Shown in pieces: positions 1-12,852 of a stretch of DNA of 64,000 bases. Within the stretch, counting starts at the first letter, position 1. The number at the start of each line of letters is the position of its first letter. This DNA is from Pyxicephalus adspersus (Eukaryota > Chordata > Amphibia > Anura > Pyxicephalidae). The position numbers were made by a program, and so were the translations under genes. Location: NCBI RefSeq assembly GCF_032062135.1, contig NC_092868.1, forward strand, positions 51,111,053 through 51,175,052, in the 5' to 3' direction. A model generated the notes under the pieces. The model did not search any database. It was not told the origin of the DNA and worked only from the letters and a program-made list of their open reading frames with translations.

Positions 1-279
1 ACCAGAGAGATCTTCATAGTTCAGGACTATATTCCTACCCACTTGGGAATGTTGAATGCTTCAGCTCATTGGAGTGTTCCAGCTACTCATACCTAATTAA
101 TAATATTAAAATACTAATCCAACAGTTATGATGGGAACTCCTCATAATGGGCACAGCAGGCACATTCCCAGAAACTTAGAGATCTTTCTAATAGAGTTCT
201 TGATATAAAATAACATTGTAATTTGCAGATTTTGCTTTCCTTTTGATCCTAATCATTTTACTCAAAGTTAATCAGAGTT

Positions 280-540
280 TTTTCTGGTATAAAACCAGAC
301 ACTCTAAAGTATCTAATAACATAAAACATGCACAGTGATTTTGATAGCCAAAGTCCCCATGATAAGACTTTGGGTCCTTCTTGGATAGTTCCATTATGTT
401 GCACAAGTAATGATAATTGGATTATAGTGCTTCCCCCATTTCTTTGTTATTTTTGTTTTTTCTGTATGTTTTATTTTTGTACCCCCCTCCCTAAAAAATA
501 AAAACCTTAAATAAAGAAATCTGTAAAAAAAAGCTGAAAA
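280..540 (+). mobile_element. Possible 3' end of a retroelement (L1/Tx1-like tail)
   Basis: A T-rich stretch is followed by a C-run, two AATAAA-type polyadenylation hexamers (about 498 and 512) and a short A-run at about 527-534. This layout is what a retrotransposed 3' UTR with a poly(A) tail looks like, and it resembles 3' ends of amphibian L1/Tx1 elements as I recall them. No reverse-transcriptase or endonuclease reading frame is visible upstream, so any copy is severely 5'-truncated. It could also be ordinary AT-rich DNA. Confidence 0.3.
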
Positions 541-3500
541 GGTCAGTTTGAGAAACCTACTTTAACAGGAAAGAGGTTCTTTATGCTCAAAATATTTGTG
601 TTTAGTATCACCAACATTTGTTCCACTGATTCAAGTGCAAATGATCTCTAGTAAACCTTTAATCGAAAATGTATTAAAGTTAAAATGAGTTTTTTTAGGA
701 TGTGCCTACAGAGGCAACCAGTGGGTAAAGGACTAGTTGCCAACATTTCTTGTAGGCTCTCCCCAGCTCATCTTATCCCCATTTCCTGGCCTGTCATGGC
801 TTTTGCCACAGTAGGTTTTGGAAGGCGGTGACCATCTTTGTAGAGGCATAGCTGCCCCCTTTTAGGGACTGTTGAGGTAATATTTAGGTAAGAACAGAAA
901 AAACAGACCCGTAAAATGGATGTAACAGAAACAGGTAGATCCTTCCACCACAGGTCCTCAGGTGCAGCTTTCTCTCCAGCAAGGAGAAAAATGATCAGGA
1001 CTGTAGTAACACCAAATTTTACCCTAAGGAGACAACAGTGCCTTCAATCTCACAATGCAGATATACAGCTTATGGCACTGTAGGCACAAATGTTTTTAGA
1101 CACAATAAACATCACATACTCTTCCCTAAAAGATAACAAATCTTCCAGGTCCACTTTAGAAGCATTGCAAAGTTGTGGCCATCATTTGTTGTTTGGTATC
1201 TGCAATCACTCCACTTATAATGTTAGCATAAGTGATAAGGGAAAAAAACAGCTGCTATTTATACTCCGCTGTTCAAGGATATGAAGAGGAGACTTCACTA
1301 CATAGTTCCAGGATCTAGTATATTATCAGTCACCTTGTAATTATTAATAGGTCTTCAAACATAATTAAGAAGAATTATGACTTTTAAGTATCATTAAACC
1401 TGGTAATGTTCAAAGCGCAGTTAGTTAAATTATTTTTATGCCGTGAAAACATCTTCTCGACAGGACTCACTGCCCGCTATAGACAGACCGATAAAAACAG
1501 ATTTTTGTTCCCCGTTTGGGGTGGGGAGTAGGGGTGCCCCTTAACATGTTCATGCTTTCCCACAATTAAAAGCTGCAAAAAAAAGTTACTCTTCAAATGT
1601 GTTATTCACCCCTGCTTGTATACATGTGCGTTGCAGCACACAAGGGTATGTAGAACTGTGCACACTAATATGGATAAAGAAGGGAGCATACCCCCTTCTT
1701 CCAGGGCCACCAACAAGGGTAACAGTAAAACAGAACTTGATGTAATTTTACTTGCTAATCCATGAGACTCCAAGGAATTTGTGGAACTTTAAAGCTCAAC
1801 ATTTAAGCTTTATGAATTGAACAATTTTGCAAACCTAAGTGAATTCCTACTAAACCTGCAGTTGCCCTGATGACACGATAAACCTTTATGTTGGGTTTTT
1901 AGAATTTCATTCTGTCGACCTTGTGATCAGATTATCTAATACATATTTAGCCTCAGTCCCACTGATCCATGTATTTACTCCCTGAAAATTTCCATCTGTC
2001 TTGGCATGAGCTTTGCTTTACTAGTATGCCACTGACGGTAACCATTCTCAACCACTTCCTTTGCAGCATCTTCCCTTCCTGCAAACACTTCATGAGAATT
2101 CTTCAGAAACTGTTTACTTATCCCTTCATTTCATATTTAATGTGTCCTTAATTAGCAGGTTTTCTACCACTGATACGGAAGGGCTTGTAGGAACATGTCA
2201 TGCATGTCTTTGCAACCCAATGTATATATGCTTTAGCTGCATGACAGTCCATTTTGGTTCTTGGAAATTTCCCTACAAGGGAACCAGTGCTGTTACAATT
2301 CACAGGACAGGCAGCACTAATACCTACTTGGGGTTGGTACTTTAGGGAAGGTCCCTTTAAAGTAATGCTTTCTTTTCAACCATGAAGTCCTCTGGCTCTC
2401 TCAATAAAACATACACATAGTTTGTTTTCTTTATGCATAAATTCATTTGATGTTTTTTTTTCTCACTATTAATGCAATTTGCAAACCTACTTGGTCTGCT
2501 TGCTCAGCAGCAGAGATATTATTATGTGTACAAGTCTTAATAGGCAACGCCATCCAATTGAGAATTAAATTAGTATTGTTTGTGCTATTTTCTACGCTAA
2601 GCCCCAAGGATTTGCTTTGCAATTCATATAGTCTCGGCCAGTTGACATCAGAAATTTGTTAATGCAGGATGGTCAAAATTTTATTTTCTTCGCACCAAAA
2701 ATCTGCTGCATAAGCAGAATCTTCTCAGTGTCACCAGGCTGCCTTCTTGCAAAAAGTGTAAGGCTTTACTGGACACAATCTTTAAAAAATGCCTGTCATA
2801 AAAGAAATATTGGAGCAACTTTTGGTGCTCTCCATCTGAAAATATCCTGGCTATGTAAGGTTTCTATACACATGAATCGCAAACATGGAATGAGCATATG
2901 TTGATAATGTTGGTTTAAATACCCTTCTTATTTTTAGACCTTTACATTTACTTTCTATATTTCATAAATAGGATATTATATATACTCTTTTTTAAACTAT
3001 GTATTGTACTCCATATGCATACATAAAGAAGGTGTGTAAAGTTTTGTTTTTCTTTAAAAGCATCCCCCCTTCCCATGGTGGACTGATGAAGGACTGACGA
3101 ATCACTGTGTATTTTTTTGGTGGAAAGTATAGCAAGTTGCTGTTCGCATGTCCCCCCACTCCCCTCCCCAGAACAGCATTGTGTACAGTGCTCATTAAAT
3201 CAATTGTTACTCGAAACAATCATTAAAGATCATTTCCAGTGACAATTATTTGATGTCCATCAGAAGCCTAAATCATCACTGTGTGTGAGAGAGAAGGGGT
3301 CCTTCTGTGCTGGTAACTTAAACTTATGTCCACCCAAACTACCTTCTGTCTATAAGTTGGTGGTCCTGTACCACAGTTTCCTCCTGGTGATGCTAAAACA
3401 CCCTCTTTGCTGCCTTTTTAATGTGGAAAGCATCAAGTTAAAAAATGGCAGTATTATTTTTTCACAGCAATAAATCAGACTAAAGCTGCATTGTAAATTT

Positions 3501-5055
3501 TTAGAGGATCAGTGATGCAGAGAGCAGAAAGGATATTACACACGACCAAATTTAGGATCTATTTTTCTACTGTATCCGTTTACTTCAAGTAATGCCAAAG
3601 TACTGGAATCACTTGAGCTTGCACCTTGGAAAATCCATTGACTAAAACAAATCCAAGCTATAATGTTTTACCTTTTATATGTAATTGTTGCTGTAAAACA
3701 TTCAAAAAAAATCATCTAATAGTCTGGTACCTAATTTCCCAGAATTTACTGATCCAAAGCCTAAAGCTGTGGCTTTTTCTCCTCCACTGTCCTATACTGA
3801 GCTATCTTTCCCTTCCAAAAGTCGCTCACTAAAAATATTTTTTCTCCTGGCTGTTTGCATAGAGGACAAAGGACACAACCATTGAAGACGGCACAGAATG
3901 GCCACCTCATAAGCCAGGGTTGTACAAAGGAGCATATGCAGGGCAAGAAATCTCATTACAAAGGGCAACCAACATCTGATGGATCATGCTTCATGCTGCG
4001 ATTACCAGGCCATGATTTGTGGAAAGGTAACACAGGCCATGGCCTAGCGTGGAAGAATTTCAGAGGGGCTTAAAGCTCCTTCATTATCTTAAAGAAAAAT
4101 TTTCTTTATTTGCCATTTTCATTTCAGTTGCACATCTTATATTGGTGCCTTTAGGTGCCTAGAAACATTAAACTTTATACATCTCATAAAATAGCCATTA
4201 AAAAGCATTGTTTAAATTGGGTTCCGTGAAATAGTCTATGCATGCATTTGTTTTGTTGAAAGACAATATTATGCAAGACAAATCTCCTATTTATCTGAAT
4301 AGTTGCAGTATACACTGTCAAGCATGATCACAAGAGACCACATGTGCATAATAACACCCAGCTGGCCTCATAATTCTCCAAATACCAGACTACTTTACTA
4401 TTCAGAGGCTGGAAGTGGAATGGTGACCAACCTATTTGGTTTAACGTCAGCAAAGGAAAGTCCTGGCCACAAGCTTGGTTTCTGGTCCACCAGGGGTGTG
4501 GAACTCTCACAACTGGATGGGCCAAAATACTTGGAAGGTTGGAAAGTAAACCTGGCAGGTAAAATTTCCTATATAGATGCACCCTATGGAAATCTGTAAT
4601 AGGTAGGCTGTGTCCTTTTGATGTACTTCATGATTTCATTATGTTTTTGGAGTAGAGAAACTTTCATTGACTGCTAAGTGTTAAAATAAAAGTTCCACAC
4701 CAGGTCACCTACTTTGTGTCTGGGGAGACTTCTGATCCTAAGTTCCCACATGTAATAGTGCCCTCAACTTAGGACTTATCCTAAATTTGTCTGCCAATCC
4801 TCTGGTCTATAAGTGCTTCTTCTGTTCCTGTTGATGCTTTGACTGTCCAGGGTGAAAAAGGGGGTATAGATTGAAATCAGCATCTCCATATCCTCCATAG
4901 GTTCAGCATTGGAGGCCAAGCATTTGGAAAATGATTTGAAGCTTTTATAAAGGTATCAGCATCCACTTTTGTTTAGTGCTTTATAGCTGTACATTTCACC
5001 TTAGCGTTTAGCAAACATTGACAGGTTCCTTTAAGGTTTACCCAGGCCCACGCCT
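541..5055. other. Non-coding block, nothing recognised
   Basis: AT-rich single-copy-looking DNA. Open frames here are under 100 codons, lack initiation or splice context and show no known domain. Around 4303-4600 both strands are open across the same 250 bp, which in this window usually marks a repeat insertion, but I could not find terminal repeats or name a family. Confidence 0.5.
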
Positions 5056-5059
5056 CTCT

Positions 5060-5260
5060 CTTTGGGGACATATGCTTCACAATGGAAATGTCCCTCTGCA
5101 GCAGAGCGTCAGAAAAAGCTGCGAGTTAATTAGACGGCAGCAGACGATTTTTAGCTTGGAGATTCCCGCTAATATCTTCTCCATTGAGTCACAGACACAA
5201 TTACCCTGCGGCGTTTCTCATTTTGTCTCTGGCTGAGAGTCTGATGTGTTTTTTGCAAAA
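5060..5260. promoter_or_regulatory. Candidate conserved non-coding element
   Basis: A non-repetitive island keeping several CpGs in a CpG-poor surrounding. It holds a homeodomain core (GAGTTAATTAGACGG, about 5124) and a balanced, complex base composition, with no open frame resembling a known protein. These are typical traits of vertebrate conserved enhancers. Conservation itself cannot be seen from one sequence. Confidence 0.35.
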
Positions 5261-6525
5261 CTAAGTTTGCCCAACTTGTGGTGACCTTTTACTTTGCAGA
5301 AGACGTGCCTTTTTTTCTTAAAACACACAATGGTAAGTCGATACTCTGGGTGTCTCTGCCACTACAGCTCTGTCGACATTGAGACAGCTCTTGGAATGTT
5401 TAGTAATGGTGAGGACATTGTATAGATGTACTTCTTCTTCTGGCTTGTGCTGGTAAAGACTTACATTAATTATCTCATTGTTTCAGTTTGTGGTTACTTA
5501 TCGTCTCTTAAGCTTTGAGCATCTGTAGGTTTAACACATGTTAAACTTCAGGCCAATATTTCAAAGCTAAAACCCCAGATAAATGGATGCATACACCATT
5601 GAAATGCATATATGGCGGCTGTTTCCTACTGCTATCTGTTCTTTAGATTTACATAACCTTCTCAGACAGCAAAGCCAGCATGGTGACCTGAAGCTTCTCT
5701 ACTGCACCTGAGCAACATAAGTAGGTCACTTCCCCACCCACAGCAGGTGATTGTACAGCAAAGACGCAGTCACAGGCTAATAGGGATATCTCTTTACCCA
5801 TGATGTTATAATGATTCCTTGCAACACATATCCATGAAGTGAACTCATTCAGTTCCCCATTCGACCTCTATCTCTCTCCTAGCATGAACCATTTTTTTCA
5901 CAACCCAGCAATTTTTAACGGTATTATACATTAAAGTTAACTTGATTTTTTCTATTATTTATTTACTCTAGCCCCGATGAAATGAGCCCCCTCATCTGTG
6001 GCATGTTGGCCTATTTTTTCAAATACATGTAAAATGAATCAGGACTAACATCTCTGGAATGTTGCACTTTTCCTTACCTTTTTACCCCTTTGGTGCAATA
6101 GACTCGCTGAGGCAAGTGTACTGTACCTGTATAGACCTGCCTATGGTCTATAACAACCTGCACAATTAGGATCCTATTTACAGAGAGCAAATCTTCTGCA
6201 TTCTCCCCCACGCTTTCCAATCCATCTGATCCTTCTTAGAATGCACTAGTAGACTTGAGACTCTCTCTGCCATCAAACAAAACAGTACTTGGTACCAAAG
6301 CAAGCTGACCACATTGTCATGTATCTGCATTTTTGGAGGAGGGGACTGTGGCAGGATCACCTGGTATTTGTTGCTAATCATAAAACATGCATATATACAA
6401 TGAGAATATGCAAGTACTAATATAGACAGAGGAATACAGTTATAAAACTTACAAACACTTTAATGACCCATTAAAAGCTAATAAAAGACTTACCTAAACT
6501 GCAGAACGGCTTCCACCATTATATC
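5261..6525. other. Non-coding block, nothing recognised
   Basis: AT-rich non-coding DNA without a recognised repeat or long frame. Confidence 0.45.
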
Positions 6526-6529
6526 TGCC

Positions 6530-6725
6530 ATAACTTGTTCTCAGTCTTCTGGGCTGGCATCAATCAATTTGCTTTCCCCAAGCCCGGGTTGTCACGTCAG
6601 TACAATAATCAACTCATTTGGCTGTGACTTTTCTCCTATCAGCATCCTGCTTTCAACACATGAGTTGATTAGCTTCTTGTGCTGCTTCTTCTATGTCTGA
6701 GCTCTGCTTTGCTACCAAGGCATTA
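6530..6725. promoter_or_regulatory. Candidate regulatory island
   Basis: Complex, non-repetitive sequence with a CRE-like TCACGTCAG (about 6590) and a symmetrical pair of AACTCAT/ATGAGTT boxes about 50 bp apart (6611 and 6660). I call it a possible enhancer only; the motifs are short and could be chance. Confidence 0.22.
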
Positions 6726-7039
6726 AATGCATTAAAATAATACAGTTAATAGATGAAATGTATGCATCTTTTACACCTACTGAAAGGTCAGCTTTAAATT
6801 GATTATGTAAATGTAAGGATAGGTTGTGATAAATCCTTATAATTAGACCGAACATCATTTTTTCCTTAAAGATGTTCTTCATAGTTCAGTATTCTAGATA
6901 AGTTTACAGCGTGTGATTTATTTGGCAGTGAATGCTTCTGTTTGTTAATGGTAGTCTATTTAGGCAGGAGATTATACTATAGGGTATTGATTTATTAAGG
7001 ACACGATTATTTGTGGTAACAATTTGATCAATCTTTGTT

Positions 7040-7180
7040 ACACGCGTTTTAGACGGAACTCTGCGCCAAGGTCACCCAGCTCTCTTGCACCGTTCATTAC
7101 CGCCACATATTTTTGTCTACGGCAAACACATGGCTCATAAGTTTTATTATAAAATATGAGCTGGAGTTATTGTTCCAACA
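7040..7180. promoter_or_regulatory. Candidate conserved non-coding element
   Basis: A short CpG-retaining island (ACGCG, GACGG, TGCGCC, TACCGCC, CTACGG) followed by an ATAAAATATGAG stretch. It stands out from the AT-rich flanks and matches no repeat I recognise. Confidence 0.3.
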
Positions 7181-7639
7181 AAGACTAACAGAACGAAAAG
7201 CCTGTATCAAGCAAACAAAGACATGATGGGAACAGCAAAGAGCGTTGCTAATTTAAAGGAGAGCATCAAGCAAGGTAAAGAACGCTAGCAAATATCCATA
7301 ATTCTGGGGCACTGTTTTTGTGAGCTGCAACTGTGCCTACACTGAAGGTTATCCTCAGCAACTGGGAGTATTATCTTCAAATTCAGAAGTGGATGAAGAA
7401 AAGTCTAAAAGCAAATATATAAAAGTTAATAATAGTCATTTTAAAGGATGAAAGGTTTTTTTAAAGTATAGAGTGACCACTTATCACATGAACCATATCA
7501 CTGCATGGATCTCATGATTTCACATGTGGAACAGCAGAATGGATCACTGTTTGGTCAGAATCTCTGACTGACTGACCAGTTCCATAAGAGCCTTTGCCAA
7601 AGATGACAGCCCTGGTGGAACCCATCACCCCATTTCCTT

Positions 7640-8700
7640 CAAAGTGGTTTTTGCACCAATTTACATTTTTATTTGATATCTTATGACTGTTACAAATATG
7701 ATTCAATAAATATTACCGTTGCCCCTTCAGGTGTTGCTTCAAATTCGGGAACAGATAATAGTCCGAAGGGGCCCGGTCAGGTGAGTGGGGGGGATGGTGA
7801 ACCAGTTGGAAACCCAGTGTGTTCAATTTGGCAGCCACAACGTTGGACATGTGCGCAGGTGCATTGTCCTGCAAAAAAAGGATCCCTTTGGTCAACTTTC
7901 CACGGCATTTCATCTTAATTGCCTCCTTCAGCTAATCCAGGAGGTTAGCATAATACTGTCCAGTGATACTAGAGCCCTGAGGTAGGTAGTCCAGAAAACG
8001 GACGCCATGACTTTTTTGGCCGGTTTCTGGGTTTGGAACTTCTTCGGCCGCGGTGACCCGCTGTGGCACCATTCCTTTGACTCTTCCTTGGTTTCAGGAT
8101 CATAGATGTGGAGCCAGGTTTCATCCTCAGTCACTAACCTAGCTAAAAAGTCCTGTGCAACTTCAAAATGAGCCAAAACGGCTTTGGATGCTTCAACTCA
8201 TTCCTTCTGATTTCTGTTCAAACATTTCGGCACCCACTTCGCTGAAAGCTTGCACATGTCTAGGATAGTGCTGATAACAAACCCAACACGCTCCCGTGGG
8301 ATGTCAAGTATCTGGGCTATCATTTTTGTGGATATTCGCCGGTCCTCAATAATCAGCTCATGGACAGCATCGCAGGTTGCCGGGTCAGTTGAGGTTGGGT
8401 AGCGCCCACTGCGGGGCTCATCTTCAACGGTGAAATGTCCAGTCTTGAAACAAGATTTCCAGGTTTTGACAGTGCTGTAGGAAGGACACTTCTTCCCCAG
8501 TGTTTGTGACATCTCAGTGTTAATGTCCTTTGCTGACTTTCCCAGGAGAAACAAAAACTTCATGACGGCCCGTACCTCCAATGATGTGAAACTTGCTTTT
8601 GCCTCTGCCATCACAGCTTCCCACTAAAAGAAAAAACAGTTTTCAGAATCGCAAAGACCTGTATTTGCACAGTTACATACTAAGATATTAGGCTGTCATT
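7640..8700 (-). mobile_element. Mariner-like transposon body (ends not defined)
   Basis: This span encloses the dead transposase. I could not find a convincing inverted terminal-repeat pair. A TTTTTGCACCAA motif at about 7645-7658 and a TATTTGCACAG motif at about 8670 resemble mariner ends, but both read in the same orientation. Either one true end is lost or one motif belongs to a neighbouring element. The outer limits given are approximate. Confidence 0.5.
7713..8614 (-). pseudogene. Dead mariner-family (DD34D) transposase
   Basis: The minus strand encodes a decayed mariner transposase of the type related to human SETMAR. The N-terminal 138 codons (8614 to 8201) carry the paired helix-turn-helix DNA-binding half, starting at a plausible ATG. 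An in-frame TGA at 8198-8200 interrupts, then the same frame continues through the first catalytic block (VTEDETW) and the HDP-type region to about 8000. A small deletion plus frameshift removes residues after the MASVFW block. The new frame runs through a second stop (TAG at 7932-7934) into FLQDNAPAH and PDRAPSDYYLF. The last two catalytic aspartates are separated by exactly 34 residues, the DD34D signature. The C-terminal tail after KQHLKG is lost at a TAA. It cannot make an active enzyme. Confidence 0.92.
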
Positions 8701-8797
8701 TGCCCCCACACTCATTTTTCTATTTCATCTGGAAGGGGGCAAAGCCAGGAACCTCTCAGCATCCCCTCGTACACCGTGAAATATCAATGGATTGACC

Positions 8798-8799
<2 letters not shown>

Positions 8800-8833
<34 letters not shown>

Positions 8834-8992
8834 AAACAGTATTTATATAGCTCCAACATATTACGCAGCACTGTACATTAAATAAGGGTTGCAAATGACA
8901 GACAGATACAGACAATGACACAGGAGGAGGAGAGAACCCTCCCCAGAAGAGCTTACAATCTAAGAGGTGGGGAAGCAGCACACAATAGAAGA
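8800..8992 (-). mobile_element. LINE 3' end with ATT-repeat tail (subtype A)
   Basis: A minus-strand copy of a retrotransposon 3' UTR. Reading the plus strand it begins with an (ATT)n array (8800-8831), then the tail module ATTTATATAGCTCCAACAT ... ACGCAGCACTGTACA, then the type-A body (GACAGACAGATACAGACA, GGAGGAGGAGAGAACC, AGAGCTTACAATCTAAG). The same body sits next to RT-coding sequence in the 57.3 kb copy, which identifies it. The copy is 5'-truncated and carries no coding sequence. Confidence 0.8.
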
Positions 8993-9315
8993 GGATATAC
9001 ATCTTTGTCAGGGTTACTGCTGGTCAGACAGGAAAGGTTTGTATGAAGTTTCTAACACACTTTTAATAAAACGTTTTTACAGTGTACATTTTGATGATTT
9101 CCTTATGTTAGAACACAGGTCCCCTTTAAGTTACATGCCTTTTATTAGAATGAGGTTATGTATTATTCACTGTGGTCCGACTTCTTGCTGGTTCACTGGA
9201 ATTCACTCGAATGTTTTTTTTCTAAGCAATCTGGAACATTGAATACTGTATTTTATCACAAAAGGATAACATGACATATATTAGGTGCTTTCAAGAGATA
9301 GTTTAGTGCCATTTG
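8993..9315. other. Non-coding, nothing recognised
   Basis: Unremarkable AT-rich DNA between a LINE fragment and a candidate regulatory island. Confidence 0.4.
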
Positions 9316-9319
9316 CTAT

Positions 9320-9640
9320 ATTTGGCTGCCTCCGATCCTCTCTGCAGCTTTGCTGACTGTGTTGATGCTAAAACACATTTTATAGCCAAGCGAAGCATCG
9401 CACTGTTTTTCGATTTTACTATGTTAGTTGTGTTACAATGATGCCTGTGTGATTTATATGCCAGCTGTGGTTGTTGACGCACATTAAATCAGGGGTAACG
9501 CTCTGAAAGCTTGTATATCCAGCTAAATAAAACAGGAAGCTCATGAAATACATATGAATATGCTTTACGCTAATATTAAGGATGAGGGTTGTCGTAATCG
9601 ACAAGTTAGTGTCATCATGGAGCAGATTTTGGTTGTGTAG
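9320..9640. promoter_or_regulatory. Candidate conserved non-coding element
   Basis: A non-repetitive stretch that keeps many CpGs (CCGATCC, AGCGAAGCATCGC, TTGACGCAC, GTAACGC, GTCGTAATCGAC) and has several TAAT/ATTA cores. The block GTCGTAATCGAC is nearly palindromic. No coding potential is seen. Confidence 0.33.
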
Positions 9641-9644
9641 GCAA

Positions 9645-11280
9645 AACAAGTTGCATGACTTTTTAAAGGGCTCGTCTACCTTCAAATAATTTCAGATCTG
9701 ATATGTTCATTAAACGGTACCCACTTCACACACTTCTAATCCCCAATTAGATATAAATTAATATTAAAATACATGCCCTAATTTATTACCTAAAAATTGA
9801 TCATGTGACATGCAGTGCCCCAAGTAATTGGTCTCCTGGGTAAAATAGTGGAGTCCTACATTATTACATGGCAATGCTTCCATTTGCATGTCCATCAGCA
9901 AAGGGATATTTAAATAAAGGTTATTGGAGGCTTTTTTTTTATATTTAATTGGTGGGAATGTATTTGGACTTGTCCATAGAGGGATTTTACAGGTACTCTC
10001 CAGTGACATACAACTACATATCCACCTGCCAGGGTTTGTTTTTTATTATCCTGGAGATGTTTAGGAAGATTTGGGCACCATTACTGTGTAAAAGATTAAG
10101 GTCACTGGCCACTGATGTTTGGGTACACCTAATCCTTGCATGGGAACACCTACATTTTGGCCTTTGATTCTGCAACCCAGAGGTCCTGAGCCCCGTCTAT
10201 CTATCATGCTAGGCTTCATCCTTATTGCAGCCTATATTACATATATAGAGTTTATATAAAGGAGTCCAAAGAGAAAGCAAAGTTGCAAAACACAAACTGC
10301 CAGCTGAGTCCTTAAGCCACAATTACAGGCACCGGAAAAGCCTTGCCACAGCCAGCTGAAAAAGGATTATGGAAAATGTATTTAAAATTTAGATTGAAAT
10401 AAACTGAACATTTGGCTTCCCGTGGTTCCCAGGTTTTTTAGATACTTTTAGTAGTTCAGTAAATAACTATTAATAATACCTGGATTGGTGGGTTAATTTC
10501 ATTGTTTAAATATTTTAATATTATTATGATTATGATTAGGGCTACAATAATATCTATTGCCTTCTATTTAGTTAACCCATAGTGCTTTAGGAATCGTTAT
10601 CATTGATAATGTAAAAAATGTTACGTAGTACAAAAAACAAGTACCACGTACTTTTAAATACATCTAAACTTACAAAATAATAATAATAAAAATGGCCTGA
10701 AATTGTTCTGTTTTGCCCTTAATTCTCTAACTTTTATAAATTTGCCTTCAGTTATTCTATAAATACAATGCTGCTTCTTTTTTGCCTGTGATTTACTTTT
10801 AAGGTTTTGGTGAGAGACATTTGAATCCCCTCCAGGTTTTCTCTGTACATTGTAAGGGACTTACAATTATAGGAAAATACCATTGTAGGTTCTGCCTATT
10901 GTAATCACATGATCCACCATTGTTGTGTTATATTAAAAATGCCGTCCCCCGAGCTTCCCTCCAGCTGTTCTGCACCCTTGGTATGTGTCCTCCTGAGAAT
11001 CAAAGGGCAACTGTCGCAAACCCAGGGATCCCTGAAGATCTATCTTAACTTCTATATATGAGTTTAAAAAAAGGGTTGACAATAATTGCATAGTCTATAC
11101 GGAATTTATAGATATTGTTGCCAGGATTGCTGTAAAAGTTTTGGCGATTTACAAAAATATTTCTCAACTAATTTCAACAGCAATAAATTTAAAATAGCTT
11201 GTGTACCAATCAAACATGGTATATACATGTTTAACAGAAGTGCAGTGGTTTTTGTTTATTATTACATGTATATCAGCTGT
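9645..11280. other. Non-coding block, nothing recognised
   Basis: AT-rich non-coding DNA with short open frames only. No family recognised. Confidence 0.4.
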
Positions 11281-11281
11281 T

Positions 11282-11510
11282 CTACCTGCCAAGGATTTGT
11301 ATTTCTGTCCACCCAGTCCTAAGACTTGCATTGTTCTGCCACACAGCACTCTCTGGCAGAGCAGAAGATCTGATTTTTTTTGTTGCATTAAAGAACTGTT
11401 TACAGGTGTTTTCCTTTCCCCGGCCTGTGATTGTACACTGAACTCTATCACTCTGCTCACATCTTCTATCTGCATGCTTGGTGTAAGCATCTAAACATTG
11501 TAGCACACCT
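11282..11510. repeat. Possible anuran interspersed repeat
   Basis: A more GC-rich insert that is open on both strands. It contains CCACCCAGTCCTAAGACT and CTGTGATTGTACA blocks that I associate with ranid dispersed repeats. I have no second copy in this window to confirm it. Confidence 0.3.
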
Positions 11511-11689
11511 CACTCCTTGTGCTGTTTCTTCCTCTCCCAGGTGAATCTCTGTTGTACATTGCAAAAGGTTGTTCTTATTTGGGTTCTTACAATTTGTGTC
11601 CTTTTCATCTGCCAACTTTAAGAAAAAAAATAGTACTGTGCTTCTCCAAGACTGTATCCATGTAATATGAATAGTCTGCTACGTGTCAC

Positions 11690-12215
11690 TTCTTCACTTT
11701 ATCCTTAGCGTCCCTGAGGCATGTCAGCGCAATTGCACATCCAGCGTGCGTGAGAATAGGCAATGCAGCGAATGTCCATGTCAACACCTTTGATGAGCAT
11801 TGACTCCCATACATCGAGACAGCCTTTCCCGGCATCTGCTGATGCTCAATCACGCTTCACGGGCTCCCAAACAGCCCTCTTTATTTTACCGCATTAAATC
11901 CAGACTGGAGAAGTAGGTCTGCCTGGCTGTATAAGACTCCTGACCTTTGCCGTCTCCATCTGACCTCTTCGATTTTCGATGCCGCCGAGTCTTATTGCCT
12001 TTGGAAAGAAGGTGTAGAGTTGGCTTTCTTTGAAAGAACTTTTCTGACCTTGGGTTTATTGAGTGTTGAAGCTCGTAGCCGTCTGACACAAAAGCAATAC
12101 CGTTCCAGATTTGCTCTGAATGCTAAGAATTGTCGGAGAGAACATTCAGGCTGGGTGACGTGGGCTTCAGGTGCGAGCGCTTTTATTTCGTGTGTGATTA
12201 ATGGTGGATATCTTT
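11690..12215. promoter_or_regulatory. Candidate conserved non-coding cluster
   Basis: About 500 bp of complex, CpG-retaining sequence with no repeats: GTCAGCGCAATTGCAC, CATCGAGACAG, CCGCATTAAATCC, CGATTTTCGATGCCGCCGAG, GGTGACGTGGG (CRE-like) and GTGTGATTAATGG (homeodomain-type). It is one of the longest such islands here and a good enhancer candidate. Short frames on either strand match no known domain. Confidence 0.4.
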
Positions 12216-12308
12216 CTTAAAAAACACACCATAAGAAGTACTTGTAGTCACGGAAGACCATGTGGCATTGAGGAATATGATAAGTTTGGCTATTTAATGT
12301 ATAGCGAA

Positions 12309-12420
12309 TATTATTATTTGTATAGTATTTGTATTACGCCAACATATTACACAGCGCTGTACATTAAATTGGGGTAGCAAATGACAGACAGATACAGACA
12401 GTGACACAGGAGGAGGAGAA
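12309..12420 (-). mobile_element. LINE 3' end fragment (subtype A)
   Basis: A short minus-strand copy of the same 3' UTR as at 8.8 kb. The ATT array has shrunk to ATTATTATT. The tail module (ACGCCAACATATTACACAGC) and the GACAGACAGATACAGACAG plus GGAGGAGGAG blocks are intact. It stops before the AGCTTACAATCT block. Confidence 0.78.
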
Positions 12421-12823
12421 TACTTAATCAGATATTGGTTATAGTGAAATAATGCATTTGCAAATCAACAATAACGTTTTTATTTTAGGAAAATTCCACA
12501 CAAATAAGCAACAGTGCATGAAAAAGGTGGAGCAATGGGCGATCAATGTAAAATATACACCAATCAGTCCCTTACCCAACTGCTTGAAAGTTTTGGTCTA
12601 ATTTTTTTTCTTCCATTTACTTTTGTGGACCTGATATTTGTTCTGTGCAACATTATCACATCCAATGCTATATATAAAACATACACATTTAGTAGACTTA
12701 TAAAGGAATGGCCTTACCAGCCACACAATTTATAATTCTTAGGGTTAATTATAAATATTTTCTGCTAATCTTGTGATCCAGTCAGTCCGGAAGCACATTT
12801 AGATTTTTGACCTTCCTACACCT

Positions 12824-12852
12824 AATCAATCAATCAATCAATCAATCAATCA
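12824..12852. repeat. (ATCA)n microsatellite
   Basis: Seven uninterrupted ATCA units read directly from the sequence. Confidence 0.95.

Noticed and set aside
7640..7668. TTTTTGCACCAATTTACA as the left terminal repeat of the mariner
   Set aside because: It has the orientation of a right end and the matching motif near 8670 is in the same orientation, so the two do not form an inverted pair.
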